From contig NZ_CAMZFB010000009.1 in assembly GCF_947305955.1 (NCBI RefSeq), positions 1 through 64,000 of the forward strand: 64,000 nt of DNA, given 5' to 3'. The translations under genes and the position numbers were made by a program. Under the pieces are notes generated by a model. It was not told the DNA's origin and did not search any database. It saw only the letters and a program-made list of their open reading frames with translations. This stretch comes from an uncultured Brevundimonas sp. (lineage in GTDB: Bacteria > Pseudomonadota > Alphaproteobacteria > Caulobacterales > Caulobacteraceae). Position 1 is the first letter of the stretch. The number at the start of each line of letters is the position of its first letter. Shown here piece by piece: positions 30,705-40,266 of the stretch.

Positions 30705-32327
30705 TTGGACGATCTTAGATCTATCTTGAGCAGGGATGAGGCCTGGGCGCTGCTCGAAGGCCTTGCCGCGCGCGACAAGGAAGCCTTGATCGTCGAACAG
30801 TTCGAGCGCGACCCTGACCGTCTGGACGCGATGTCTCTGACTGCCGCAGGTCTTTTCGTCGATCTGTCCAAACAGAGCTGGACCCGCGAGGGGCTGGACG
30901 CCTCTCTCGCGCTCGCCAGAGCGTGTCGGGTGGAGGAATCCCGACAGTCCCTGTTTGCGGGCGAGCCGGTCAACACCACCGAGGGGAGGGCCGTTCTTCA
31001 CCCGGCCCTCAGGGCCGCGCGGGGAAAACCCTTCAAGGCCCTGGGTCAGTCGATCTCGGAAGAAGTCTGTGTCCAGCGCGAGGCGCTGAAAGCCTTTGCT
31101 ACCGGCGTGCGTAACGGCTCGATCACCGGGGCGACGGGCAAGGCCATCACGGCGGTGGTCCATATCGGTATCGGTGGATCCGACCTTGGTCCGCGTGTGG
31201 TCTGGGAAGGCTTGCGTCCTCGCCTGCCTGAGTTTCAGGTCCGTTTCGTCGCCAATATCGATCCGGCCGACCGTCAGGAAGCCTTGGCGGGTCTCGATCC
31301 CGAGACGACGCTTGTCATCATCGTATCAAAGACCTTCACCACGCTGGAAACGCTGGCCAATGCCACAGCGGTCCGCGATTGGCTGCGGAGCGAACTCCCG
31401 GCCGGCGCCGAGATCGAGAAACAGATTGTCGGCGTGACCGCCGCGCCCGAGCTGGCCGAGGCTTTTGGTTGCCACCGGACATTCACCTTCAGTGACTGGG
31501 TTGGGGGACGTTTCTCGCTATGGTCGCCGGTAAGCCTTTCCTGCGCGATCGGTTTGGGCTGGGACGTCTTTGAGGCGCTGCTCCAGGGTGCCGAGGCGAT
31601 GGACGTGCATTTCCGATCGGCTGCGCTGGAACGGAATGCGCCCGTACTGATGGCTCTTGCGCAGATATACAATGTGAATGGTTTGGGTCGCACGGCGCGG
31701 TCGGTGGCACCCTATGCCTATGTCCTTCGCCGTTTTCCTGCCTATCTCCAGCAGTTGGAGATGGAGTCCAACGGCAAGCAGGTCACCCGTGACGGCCATC
31801 CTATCGATCACCTGACCTGTCCCGTGATTTTCGGGGAAGTCGGCTCCAACGGCCAGCACGCGTTTTTCCAACAGCTACACCAAGGCCCGCAGATCGTGCC
31901 GACGGAGTTCATCGTTGTCCGTCAAACCCATGATGACGGGCCGGAACAGAAACTCTGGGCCAATGCACTGGCACAGTCACGCGCCTTGATGGTGGGACAT
32001 TCCACCGCTGCGGCCTATGTCGAGATGATCTCGCAAGGGCTGCCGGAAAACGAAGCCGTCCGTCTGGCCCCGCACAAAACATTCCCGGGAAACCGCCCCT
32101 CCACCACCATCGTGATGGACAGTGTAACCCCGCACACCCTCGGCGCCCTGATCGCCCTTTACGAGCACAAGACCTTTGTTGAGGGCGTCATCTGGGACGT
32201 GAACAGTTTCGACCAGTGGGGTGTGGAACTGGGCAAGTCCATGGCCCGCTCGGTGTTGACCGTCGCGGGCGGCGGAGAGGCCTCGCTCGATCCATCGACC
32301 TTGGCGCTGTTGGACAAACTCAAATGA
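30705..32327 (+). CDS. pgi: Glucose-6-phosphate isomerase
   Basis: The glycolytic/gluconeogenic enzyme that interconverts glucose-6-phosphate and fructose-6-phosphate. The 540 residues show VHIGIGGSDLGPRVVWEGL, the SIS-domain signature VGGRFSLWSPVSL, ESNGKQVTRDG and the active-site LPENEAVRLAPHKTFPGNRPS region. The start is a TTG at 30705 with GAGG about 11 bases before it. In organisms using the Entner-Doudoroff route it mainly cycles hexose phosphates. The stop overlaps the next small gene (ATGA). Confidence 0.97.
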   Translation: MDDLRSILSRDEAWALLEGLAARDKEALIVEQFERDPDRLDAMSLTAAGLFVDLSKQSWTREGLDASLALARACRVEESRQSLFAGEPVNTTEGRAVLHPALRAARGKPFKALGQSISEEVCVQREALKAFATGVRNGSITGATGKAITAVVHIGIGGSDLGPRVVWEGLRPRLPEFQVRFVANIDPADRQEALAGLDPETTLVIIVSKTFTTLETLANATAVRDWLRSELPAGAEIEKQIVGVTAAPELAEAFGCHRTFTFSDWVGGRFSLWSPVSLSCAIGLGWDVFEALLQGAEAMDVHFRSAALERNAPVLMALAQIYNVNGLGRTARSVAPYAYVLRRFPAYLQQLEMESNGKQVTRDGHPIDHLTCPVIFGEVGSNGQHAFFQQLHQGPQIVPTEFIVVRQTHDDGPEQKLWANALAQSRALMVGHSTAAAYVEMISQGLPENEAVRLAPHKTFPGNRPSTTIVMDSVTPHTLGALIALYEHKTFVEGVIWDVNSFDQWGVELGKSMARSVLTVAGGGEASLDPSTLALLDKLK

Positions 32328-32704
32328 TGACGGTGGCCGTCCGCTGGCAAAAGCTGGAAGGGCTGGCGGTCTTTATTGCGGGCCTTTTGGCCTATGACCG
32401 GTTGGATGGAAACTGGTGGGTATTTCTGGGTCTGTTTCTGGCACCGGATCTGTCGATGCTGGCCTATGCGATCAATGCCCGAGTGGGGGCCTTTGCCTAT
32501 AATCTGGCGCACAGCCTCACATTGCCACTGGTGCTGATGGCCACAGGCTTTGCCCTGGCCAATCAGGCCTGTGTTCTGGGGGCCCTGATCTGGATCAGCC
32601 ACATCGGTTTTGACCGTGCCCTCGGATATGGACTGAAGTCGCCGCTCGGCTTCGACCTCACCAGTATGGGCAGGATCGGCAAAGCCGCCCGCGCGGAACA
32701 ATAA
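32324..32704 (+). CDS. DUF4260 membrane protein
   Basis: A 126-residue hydrophobic protein with four likely helices, matching DUF4260 (WQKLEGLAVFIAGLLAYDRL, then WWVFLGLFLAPDLSMLAYA). The ATG at 32324 overlaps the pgi stop by four bases, so it is translationally coupled to pgi; a longer in-frame start would lie inside pgi without homologous sequence. The final segment ISHIGFDRALGYGLK is typical. Function of the family is unknown. Confidence 0.85.
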   Translation: MMTVAVRWQKLEGLAVFIAGLLAYDRLDGNWWVFLGLFLAPDLSMLAYAINARVGAFAYNLAHSLTLPLVLMATGFALANQACVLGALIWISHIGFDRALGYGLKSPLGFDLTSMGRIGKAARAEQ

Positions 32705-32706
32705 AA

Positions 32707-32740
32707 AAGACCCGGCAGGAGGGGGACGCTGCCGGGTCTT
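32707..32740. terminator. Intrinsic terminator between pgi operon and glycine-zipper gene
   Basis: AAGACCCGGCAG (32707-32718) pairs perfectly with CTGCCGGGTCTT (32729-32740). On the minus strand the stem is followed by TTTTTAT, making a strong terminator for the gene at 32765. On the plus strand the tail is CATTTG, weaker. Confidence 0.85.
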
Positions 32741-32764
32741 CATTTGTCGGGTTAAGCGCTTGGC

Positions 32765-33184
32765 TTACCAGCGACGGTCGTAGCGGTAGCCGCGGTCGTT
32801 GCGGCGATCATTCTGGCGATAGCCATAGTCGCGGCGGTCATAACCGCGATAGTAGCCGTCGCGGCTGTTGATGCCGTGCTCGCGCTCCCAGTGGCCCTGG
32901 TTACGATAGCAGCGGCCACCGCGGTAATAGTTGCAGTCGCTGCGGCTGTCGGACGAGGCGGCACCGAGGGCTGCGCCAGCCAGAGCGCCACCGGCGACAT
33001 AGCGGCCGTCACCGTTACCGATGATGGCACCGGCCAGGCCGCCCACGACGGCACCGATGACGGCGTCCTTGCCGCTGTCGTTACCACGGTCATGGTAGCG
33101 TTGGGCCGAGGCAGGCGAGGCCATCAGGGTCAGGGCCAGAGCCGGTGCGATTGCTGCGACGCCGATCTTGGACAGGGTCTTCAT
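32765..33184 (-). CDS. Exported glycine-zipper protein
   Basis: A 139-residue protein with a signal peptide ending ASA-Q, a glycine-zipper 2TM segment (KDAVIGAVVGGLAGAIIGNG and ALAGAALGAASSDS) and a very Arg/Tyr/Asp-rich tail (YRGYDRRDYGYRQNDRRNDR). The tail could interact with polyanions or other proteins. An AAAGGAG site precedes the ATG at 33184. It has no lipobox, unlike the lipoprotein at 27009. A periplasmic or outer-membrane place is inferred; function unknown. Confidence 0.82.
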   Translation of the reverse strand: MKTLSKIGVAAIAPALALTLMASPASAQRYHDRGNDSGKDAVIGAVVGGLAGAIIGNGDGRYVAGGALAGAALGAASSDSRSDCNYYRGGRCYRNQGHWEREHGINSRDGYYRGYDRRDYGYRQNDRRNDRGYRYDRRW

Positions 33185-33352
33185 AGCGGGCTCCTTTCAA
33201 AGCCGGTGTTGAACTTGATGACAGGTATAGACCCGTCAATCTGAACGACCCCAAGGGTGTTCGTTCATTTTCCAGTCATGTTCGAAATTTCCGCGATTTT
33301 TTATTCGGAGCGCCCCTTGACCCCCCTTGTGAGCGTGCCTAACTCCCCGCCG

Positions 33353-33379
33353 TTAGCACTCGAGGGGGCGGACTGCTAA
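33353..33379 (+). promoter_or_regulatory. CIRCE element (HrcA operator) upstream of groES
   Basis: TTAGCACTC, nine bases, then GACTGCTAA matches the CIRCE consensus TTAGCACTC-N9-GAGTGCTAA with one mismatch in the right arm (GAC for GAG). It ends 50 bases before groES. A CTTGACC element lies further upstream at about 33316 and could belong to a housekeeping or heat-shock promoter. HrcA repression of groESL is the expected control. Confidence 0.93.
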
Positions 33380-33429
33380 ATCCCTTCCCTCCTGCTGCTA
33401 AGGCAGACATTTAAACTGGAGATCATCAG

Positions 33430-33717
33430 ATGGCGTTTCGTCCTCTCGGCGACCGCGTGCTGGTCAAGCGCGTTGAAGAAGAGTCCAAGACCAAGGGCGG
33501 GATCATCATCCCGGACACGGCCAAGGAAAAGCCGCAAGAAGGCGAAGTGATCGCGGTTGGCCCGGGTGCCCGTGACGAAGACGGCAAGCACATTGCCATG
33601 GACGTCAAGGTCGGCGACCGCATCCTGTTCGGCAAGTGGTCGGGCACCGAAGTGAAGATCGAAGGCGAAGACCTGATCATCATGAAGGAATCGGACATCC
33701 TGGGCGTGCTCGCGTAA
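33430..33717 (+). CDS. groES: Co-chaperonin GroES
   Basis: The 95-residue GroES subunit forms the heptameric lid of the GroEL folding chamber. Signature: [20 protein letters not shown] at the start, the mobile loop [20 protein letters not shown] and a normal C-terminus ending [14 protein letters not shown] site precedes the ATG. It is first in the CIRCE-controlled groESL operon. Confidence 0.98.
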   Translation: MAFRPLGDRVLVKRVEEESKTKGGIIIPDTAKEKPQEGEVIAVGPGARDEDGKHIAMDVKVGDRILFGKWSGTEVKIEGEDLIIMKESDILGVLA

Positions 33718-33747
33718 GCACCCGGCGTTTCGAAATTCCTTAGATAA

Positions 33748-35418
<1,671 letters not shown>

Positions 35419-35446
35419 GTCCTGCTTCTCAGAGCAAGCCAAACGG

Positions 35447-35474
35447 AAGGGCGGGATCGAAAGGTCCCGCCCTT
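35447..35474 (+). terminator. Terminator after groEL
   Basis: AAGGGCGGGA (35447-35456) pairs with TCCCGCCCTT (35465-35474) across TCGAAAGG and is followed by TCTCTTTG. It also lies just beyond the convergent LysR gene's stop and may serve both. Confidence 0.8.
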
Positions 35475-35486
35475 TCTCTTTGCGCC

Positions 35487-36428
35487 TTATGCCGTCTGGC
35501 CGATCTGGACGCCTGCACGGCGGGCTTCCTGCACGATGATGGGATCGGCTTGGGCCTCCTGCAGGATCCAGTCCCTGAAGCGCGCGATCTTGGGCACCAG
35601 CCGCCGCCCCGTCGGGTAGCAAAGCCAATAGGCGCGGGCGATGGAACAGGTCTCGCGGAAGGGCGCGATCAACTGGCCATTGCGTAGCTCGCGGGCGAAC
35701 AGGATGGGCGAGGCCAGCACAATCCCCTGCCCCGCCATGGCTGCGGCGACCTCCATCATCTGGCTGTCGGCCATCATGCGCGGGCTGTTGGCGGGTTGGC
35801 TGACATCGACCCCTGCCTCGACGAACCAAGCGGCCCATTCGTTGTCATCACCCAACAGCGGACCTGTCTTCAGGTCGGACGGCTGCTTGGGCTTGAGACG
35901 TTCATAAACCTCGGGCGAGCACATCGGCGTCGCCACAGCCGGAAACACCAGGCGCGCCTCCATCCCGCTCCATTGGCCCGATCCGTACCTCAACCCGACA
36001 TCCATGCCGTCATCCGACAGGTTGGACAGGGCGATCCCCGTATCCACGCGTACAGCCAGATCGGCATTGGACAGCTGGAACTGGCCCAGCCGCGCCGCCA
36101 GCCATTGTGTCGCTAGCGTCTGGAGCGCGGTGACGCTGAGGATGTTGTTGTTCAGCTCCAGCACATCGCTGACCCCGCGTCTCAGCAGGGCCATGGCCTC
36201 GCTGGTCGGGCGATAAAGGCGCTCTCCCTGATCCGTCAGGGCGATAGAGCGGGCGCGGCGGACAAACAGGGCATGGCCCAGCCGGTCCTCGAGGTCGCGT
36301 ATGCGCCAACTGACCGCAGCCTGCGTCATCCCGAGCTGGGTGGCGGCCTGGGTAAAGCTTTGAAGTCGCGCAGCTGTCTCAAACACGCGAAGGGCATCCA
36401 CGGGAATGCTGCCGAGAATGTCTTTCAT
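35487..36428 (-). CDS. LysR-family transcriptional regulator, GcvA-like
   Basis: A 313-residue LysR protein: N-terminal HTH (about residues 8-66, ALRVFETAARLQSFTQAATQ, LGMTQAAVSWRIRDLEDRL) and a substrate-binding domain with GMDVGLRYGSGQWSG. The GMDVG.RYG pattern is that of GcvA/AmpR-like members. No target can be named; its upstream neighbour is the 318-base spacer before the exported aminopeptidase gene, so divergent control of that gene is possible but unproved. Confidence 0.88.
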   Translation of the reverse strand: MKDILGSIPVDALRVFETAARLQSFTQAATQLGMTQAAVSWRIRDLEDRLGHALFVRRARSIALTDQGERLYRPTSEAMALLRRGVSDVLELNNNILSVTALQTLATQWLAARLGQFQLSNADLAVRVDTGIALSNLSDDGMDVGLRYGSGQWSGMEARLVFPAVATPMCSPEVYERLKPKQPSDLKTGPLLGDDNEWAAWFVEAGVDVSQPANSPRMMADSQMMEVAAAMAGQGIVLASPILFARELRNGQLIAPFRETCSIARAYWLCYPTGRRLVPKIARFRDWILQEAQADPIIVQEARRAGVQIGQTA

Positions 36429-36746
36429 AAGGCCACCTTATGCATAGAGCGGGAGTCTCGTTTGCACGGATAACGGCGTCTCGCCAATAGGGCCCGTAAA
36501 TCTTGCAACGAAACGGAGCCACACAATGGAAGAGCCACACAGAACGCATAAGGAGCCCGCATGGGGATGGCTGGGTGCCCTGATAGCTGACAGGGGCGTC
36601 ACCGCGCCCATGAGCCTAAAGGCCAAGCTTGTAACCAGCGCGACACGGCGTCGCGCCGACTGCCCGACAACGGTGACGGGAGTTGCTCCGCGCACGCGGC
36701 GCACCGCATAAGCCTTTCAAACCGTTTTTTGAGGGGACCCCGACAC
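36429..36746. other. 318-base spacer between LysR gene and exported aminopeptidase
   Basis: No convincing gene is seen. A 61-codon plus-strand frame (36526-36711) with a GGAG ahead of its ATG exists, but the product is Arg/Thr-rich without recognisable features. A second GGAG-ATG (AAGGAGCCCGCATG, about 36550) opens only nine codons. The stretch also holds CGGCG-TCG-CGCCG. It probably contains the promoters of the two flanking divergent genes and perhaps a leader RNA. Confidence 0.4.
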
Positions 36747-38375
36747 ATGCCCATTTGCCGAAACTCTGCACTGGCCCTCGCGGCCCTTATGGTCGCCAGC
36801 GGCCTCAGCGTCGCCGCGCCTGCGGATGCCCAGACGCGCCGCGCTACGACGGCGGTTTCGGCACCTGCGGGGGCCCAGCCTCGCTATACCACGCCGCGAG
36901 AAGTGGCGTTCAGCACCGCCATGCCCGCCCCCTCGGACGTGCTGGTGATCTTTGCGGGTTCGGAAGACGATCTGGCCAATCTGGGTCTGGACGAGGCCAC
37001 CTTGTCGGCAGTCCGCCAGGGCCTGACGGCCGCCCGCTTCAGCTATGGCAACCGTAAGTCGGTTACCCTCTACGGCACGGCGGGCTGGAGCCGCATCCAT
37101 GTTCAGGGACTGAAGACCGACGCCACCCTGTCGGACTATCAGACCGCAGGCACGATTGCCGGTCGCGCCCTGATTTCCGAAACCTCGGCCATCACGGTCG
37201 CGGCCAAGGGTCTGGCTGCCGAACAGGTGGCTGAAATCACGACCGGTATGGGCATCGGCCAATATCGCGTCGACTTCTACAACACCGAAGCCCGCGCTGC
37301 CGTCATGCCCGGTGACATCACCGTCGTGACGGACAACGCCAATGCCGAGGCGCTTTATCGCGGTCGCGGCGCGCACGTTGTTGATGCCGTCTTCTGGACC
37401 CGCAACATCTCCAACGAGCCGGCCAATATCGTCTATCCGGAAGTCTTCGCCCAACGCACGCGCGAGGCATTCGCCGGCGTGCCGGGTGTGACCGTCGAGG
37501 TTCTGGACGTGGCGGCGATGGAGCGTCTGGGTATGGGCGCTCTGCTGGGCGTGGGCCGTGGTTCGCCCCGTCCGCCTGCGCTGGTGGCCGTGCGCTATCG
37601 GGGTCAGGGCGCGTCGGGCGCTCCGGTCGCTCTGGTCGGTAAGGGCATTACCTTTGACTCCGGCGGCATCTCCATCAAGCCCAGCGCCAATATGGGCAAT
37701 ATGAAGATGGACATGTCGGGTGCTGCTGGTGTGGTCGGGGCTGTCATGGCGCTGGCCAAGGCGGGCGCTCCGGTGGATGTGGTCGCTGTGGCGGCCGTCG
37801 CCGAGAATATGCCTGATGGCAATGCCATCCGTCCGGGCGATGTGTTGACCGCCATGAACGGCAGAACCATCGAGATCATCTCGACAGATGCCGAGGGCCG
37901 TCTGGTTCTGGCCGATGCCCTGCATTGGGCCGAGGTAACCTATAACCCCGCCGCCATCATCGATGTGGCCACCCTGACGGGGGCTGTCGGCGGGGCCTTG
38001 GGTCCGGACTATGCGGGCCTGTTCACCCGTCACGATGCACTCGCCGAGCAGCTGCGCGCGGCGGGCGAGGCCTCGGGCGAGAATGTGTGGCAACTGCCGC
38101 TCCACCCGTCCTACGAAAGCCGCATCGCCTCTCCGATTGCGGACATGCGTAACAGCGGCGAGCCGGGACCGGGCGCGGGCATGGGCGCTGTCTTTGTCGC
38201 CAACTTCGTCAGCCCCGAGACCCCTTGGGCCCACCTCGACATCGCCAACATGGCCTATGGCGCAGCCAATGATGTGCGTCCGGCAGGTTCGGCCGGTTGG
38301 TCGGTGCGCCTGCTGGAACAGTTCGTCCGCGACTTCCAGCCGATCGCTCGCGAAAAGGGCAAGGGCGGCTACTAA
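36747..38375 (+). CDS. Exported M17 leucyl aminopeptidase
   Basis: A 542-residue metallo-aminopeptidase of the PepA/leucyl aminopeptidase family. The metal and catalytic elements are VGKGITFDSGGISIKP, MKMDMSGAAGVVGA, and the signature STDAEGRLVLADAL, where S replaces the usual N of NTDAEGRL. The ATG at 36747 has TGAGGGGA before it and gives a signal peptide (ALALAALMVASGLSVAAPADA); most PepA enzymes are cytoplasmic, so a periplasmic location is suggested. The N-terminal 180 residues form the non-catalytic domain. Confidence 0.93.
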   Translation: MPICRNSALALAALMVASGLSVAAPADAQTRRATTAVSAPAGAQPRYTTPREVAFSTAMPAPSDVLVIFAGSEDDLANLGLDEATLSAVRQGLTAARFSYGNRKSVTLYGTAGWSRIHVQGLKTDATLSDYQTAGTIAGRALISETSAITVAAKGLAAEQVAEITTGMGIGQYRVDFYNTEARAAVMPGDITVVTDNANAEALYRGRGAHVVDAVFWTRNISNEPANIVYPEVFAQRTREAFAGVPGVTVEVLDVAAMERLGMGALLGVGRGSPRPPALVAVRYRGQGASGAPVALVGKGITFDSGGISIKPSANMGNMKMDMSGAAGVVGAVMALAKAGAPVDVVAVAAVAENMPDGNAIRPGDVLTAMNGRTIEIISTDAEGRLVLADALHWAEVTYNPAAIIDVATLTGAVGGALGPDYAGLFTRHDALAEQLRAAGEASGENVWQLPLHPSYESRIASPIADMRNSGEPGPGAGMGAVFVANFVSPETPWAHLDIANMAYGAANDVRPAGSAGWSVRLLEQFVRDFQPIAREKGKGGY

Positions 38376-38395
38376 GTCCGTTCCATATCAAAAGG

Positions 38396-38423
38396 AAAAG
38401 GCGGGCCTAGCGGTCCGCCTTTT
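38396..38423 (+). terminator. Terminator after the aminopeptidase gene
   Basis: AAAAGGCGG (38396-38404) pairs with CCGCCTTTT (38415-38423) and is followed by TCTTTTG. It lies between the convergent aminopeptidase and GreA-like genes and may act on both. Confidence 0.8.
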
Positions 38424-38445
38424 TCTTTTGAGGCTGTCTTTAGGC

Positions 38446-38925
38446 TTATGCGTCGACGGCGATAATGGCCACGGTCTGGCCGGCCAGCTCGGCCTCGTCA
38501 TCGACCCTCTTGCCCATCAGGACGCGTGCCAGTGGCGAGACGTGGCTGACCGATCCGGTCTTGGGGTCTGCCTCGTCCTCTCCGACGATACGAAAGGTCT
38601 GGGTGCGGCCATCCTCGCGCTCGATTGTCACCGTGCCGCCAAAGCGGACACGGCCATCGACGGGGCGCTCGACCAGCTGGGCCGAGGCACGGCGCGATGA
38701 CCAATAGCGCAGATCGCGCGTGGCGCGGGCCATGGCGGTGCGGTCCGCCTCGATGGAGCCTGTCACCTGCGCGGCGGCATAGGCGGCCTTGGCGGCCGCC
38801 AGTTCGGCCTCGATCATCTCCAGCCCCTTGGCTGTGACGAGGTTCGGATGCGGCGAGATCGGGCGGTCCACCAGGTCGGCGGCGGTCGCTTCCAGATCTT
38901 CTTCACGGGTAAAGGCAACGCTCAT
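38446..38925 (-). CDS. GreA/GreB-family elongation-factor-like protein
   Basis: A 159-residue protein with an N-terminal coiled-coil (GLEMIEAELAAAKAAYAAAQ to about residue 75) and a GreA/GreB C-terminal domain with the hallmarks FRIVGEDEADPKTGSVSHVSPLARVLMGKRVDDE. GreA-type proteins rescue backtracked RNA polymerase. The ATG at 38925 is used; a TTG at 38952 would add nine residues. The N-terminus differs from classical GreA, so it may be a second Gre-like factor such as those seen in many alphaproteobacteria. It is divergent from the next gene. Confidence 0.87.
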   Translation of the reverse strand: MSVAFTREEDLEATAADLVDRPISPHPNLVTAKGLEMIEAELAAAKAAYAAAQVTGSIEADRTAMARATRDLRYWSSRRASAQLVERPVDGRVRFGGTVTIEREDGRTQTFRIVGEDEADPKTGSVSHVSPLARVLMGKRVDDEAELAGQTVAIIAVDA

Positions 38926-38971
38926 GCGATCGAATATGCCGTTTTCGGGCAATCCGGTCTAGGAAGGGGCC

Positions 38972-40201
38972 ATGAACGCCACCTCCCCCCTCACCACCAC
39001 TGTTGCCGTGATCGGCGCCGGACCCGCAGGGTTGATGGCTGCCGAGCAACTGGCCCAGAGCGGATATCAGGTCACCGTCTACGACCAGATGCCGTCTGTC
39101 GCCCGCAAATTCCTGATGGCGGGGCGTGGTGGCCTGAACCTGACCCACAGCGAGCCGCGTCCGCGATTTGATGGCCGCTATGGCGCGCTTGAAAGCCGAG
39201 TGGCAACGTGGCTCGACCGGTTTGATGCCGAGGCGCTGCGCCAATGGGCCGATAGCTTGGGGGCTGAAATCTTTGTCGGCTCTTCGGGGCGGGTGTTTCC
39301 CAAGGCGATGAAGGCATCTCCTCTGCTCCGCGCATGGCTGGGCAGGCTGGATCAGCTGGGTGTCGCGGTCCGTACGCGCAGCCGCTGGACCGGATGGGAT
39401 GGCGATAGCCTGACAATTGAAACGCCGGACGGTGCCGAACAGATCACAGCGGATGCTGTTGTGTTGGCCATGGGCGGGGCCTCATGGGCGCGTCTGGGTT
39501 CGGATGCGGCATGGGTGCCGTGGCTGAAAGCCAAGGGTGTGGAGGTCGAAACCTTCCGCCCCTCCAACGTCGGCTTTGAAGCCAAATGGTCGCCCGTTCT
39601 GGCAGAAAAATATGCGGGCCAACCGCTGAAGAATATCGCCGTCTCCCACAAGGAGAGCCATGCGCGGGGCGAGGCCATGGTGGCGCAATACGGCTTGGAG
39701 GGCGGGGCCGTCTATGCTCTGTCCTCGGCTATCCGTGAGGACATAGCGGCCAATGGCGCGGCGACGATCCATATCGATCTGCGGCCCGATCTGGACCATC
39801 AGACGCTGGTGACACGCCTGTCCAAACCGCAGGGCAAGAACAGCCTGTCCAACCATCTTCGCAAGGCGCTGAAGCTGGACGGCGTGGCTGTGGCCCTGAT
39901 GCGCGAGGGTGGCCCCCTGCCGCATGACATCGATGAACTGGCGCGCCTGATCAAGGCGGTGCCTGTCACGCTGAACGCGCCGCGTGGACTGGACCGTGCC
40001 ATCTCCTCGGCGGGCGGCATTTCGGCCAGCCAATATGGGCCGGACATGATGCTGACGGCCCTGCCGGGCGTGTTCGTGTGCGGGGAAATGCTGGACTGGG
40101 AAGCCCCCACGGGCGGCTATCTGCTGCAAGCCTGCTTTGCATCGGCAGTGGTGGCTGCCGATGGCGTGGCGGCCTATCTGGAAGGCCGCGCGGGGCAATA
40201 A
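38972..40201 (+). CDS. BaiN/HI0933-like FAD-dependent oxidoreductase (TIGR03862 type)
   Basis: A 409-residue flavoprotein. The FAD-binding start is VAVIGAGPAGLMAAEQLAQS; ARKFLMAGRGGLNLTHS is the signature of the HI0933/YhiN family; the C-terminal GGISASQYGPDMM and the closing GEMLDWEAPTGGYLLQACFAS are also typical. The substrate is unknown. Its ATG lies 46 bases from the divergent GreA-like gene. Confidence 0.93.
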   Translation: MNATSPLTTTVAVIGAGPAGLMAAEQLAQSGYQVTVYDQMPSVARKFLMAGRGGLNLTHSEPRPRFDGRYGALESRVATWLDRFDAEALRQWADSLGAEIFVGSSGRVFPKAMKASPLLRAWLGRLDQLGVAVRTRSRWTGWDGDSLTIETPDGAEQITADAVVLAMGGASWARLGSDAAWVPWLKAKGVEVETFRPSNVGFEAKWSPVLAEKYAGQPLKNIAVSHKESHARGEAMVAQYGLEGGAVYALSSAIREDIAANGAATIHIDLRPDLDHQTLVTRLSKPQGKNSLSNHLRKALKLDGVAVALMREGGPLPHDIDELARLIKAVPVTLNAPRGLDRAISSAGGISASQYGPDMMLTALPGVFVCGEMLDWEAPTGGYLLQACFASAVVAADGVAAYLEGRAGQ

Positions 40202-40266
40202 GTCCTCGACACCTGCGCGTGATCTGATGCAGCGTAGAACTACGGTTTCTGCGTAGGAGAAAGATC

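Noticed and set aside
36526-36711. A 61-codon frame upstream of the exported aminopeptidase
   Set aside because: A GGAG precedes it, but the product is Arg/Thr-rich without features, so it is only mentioned in the spacer entry.
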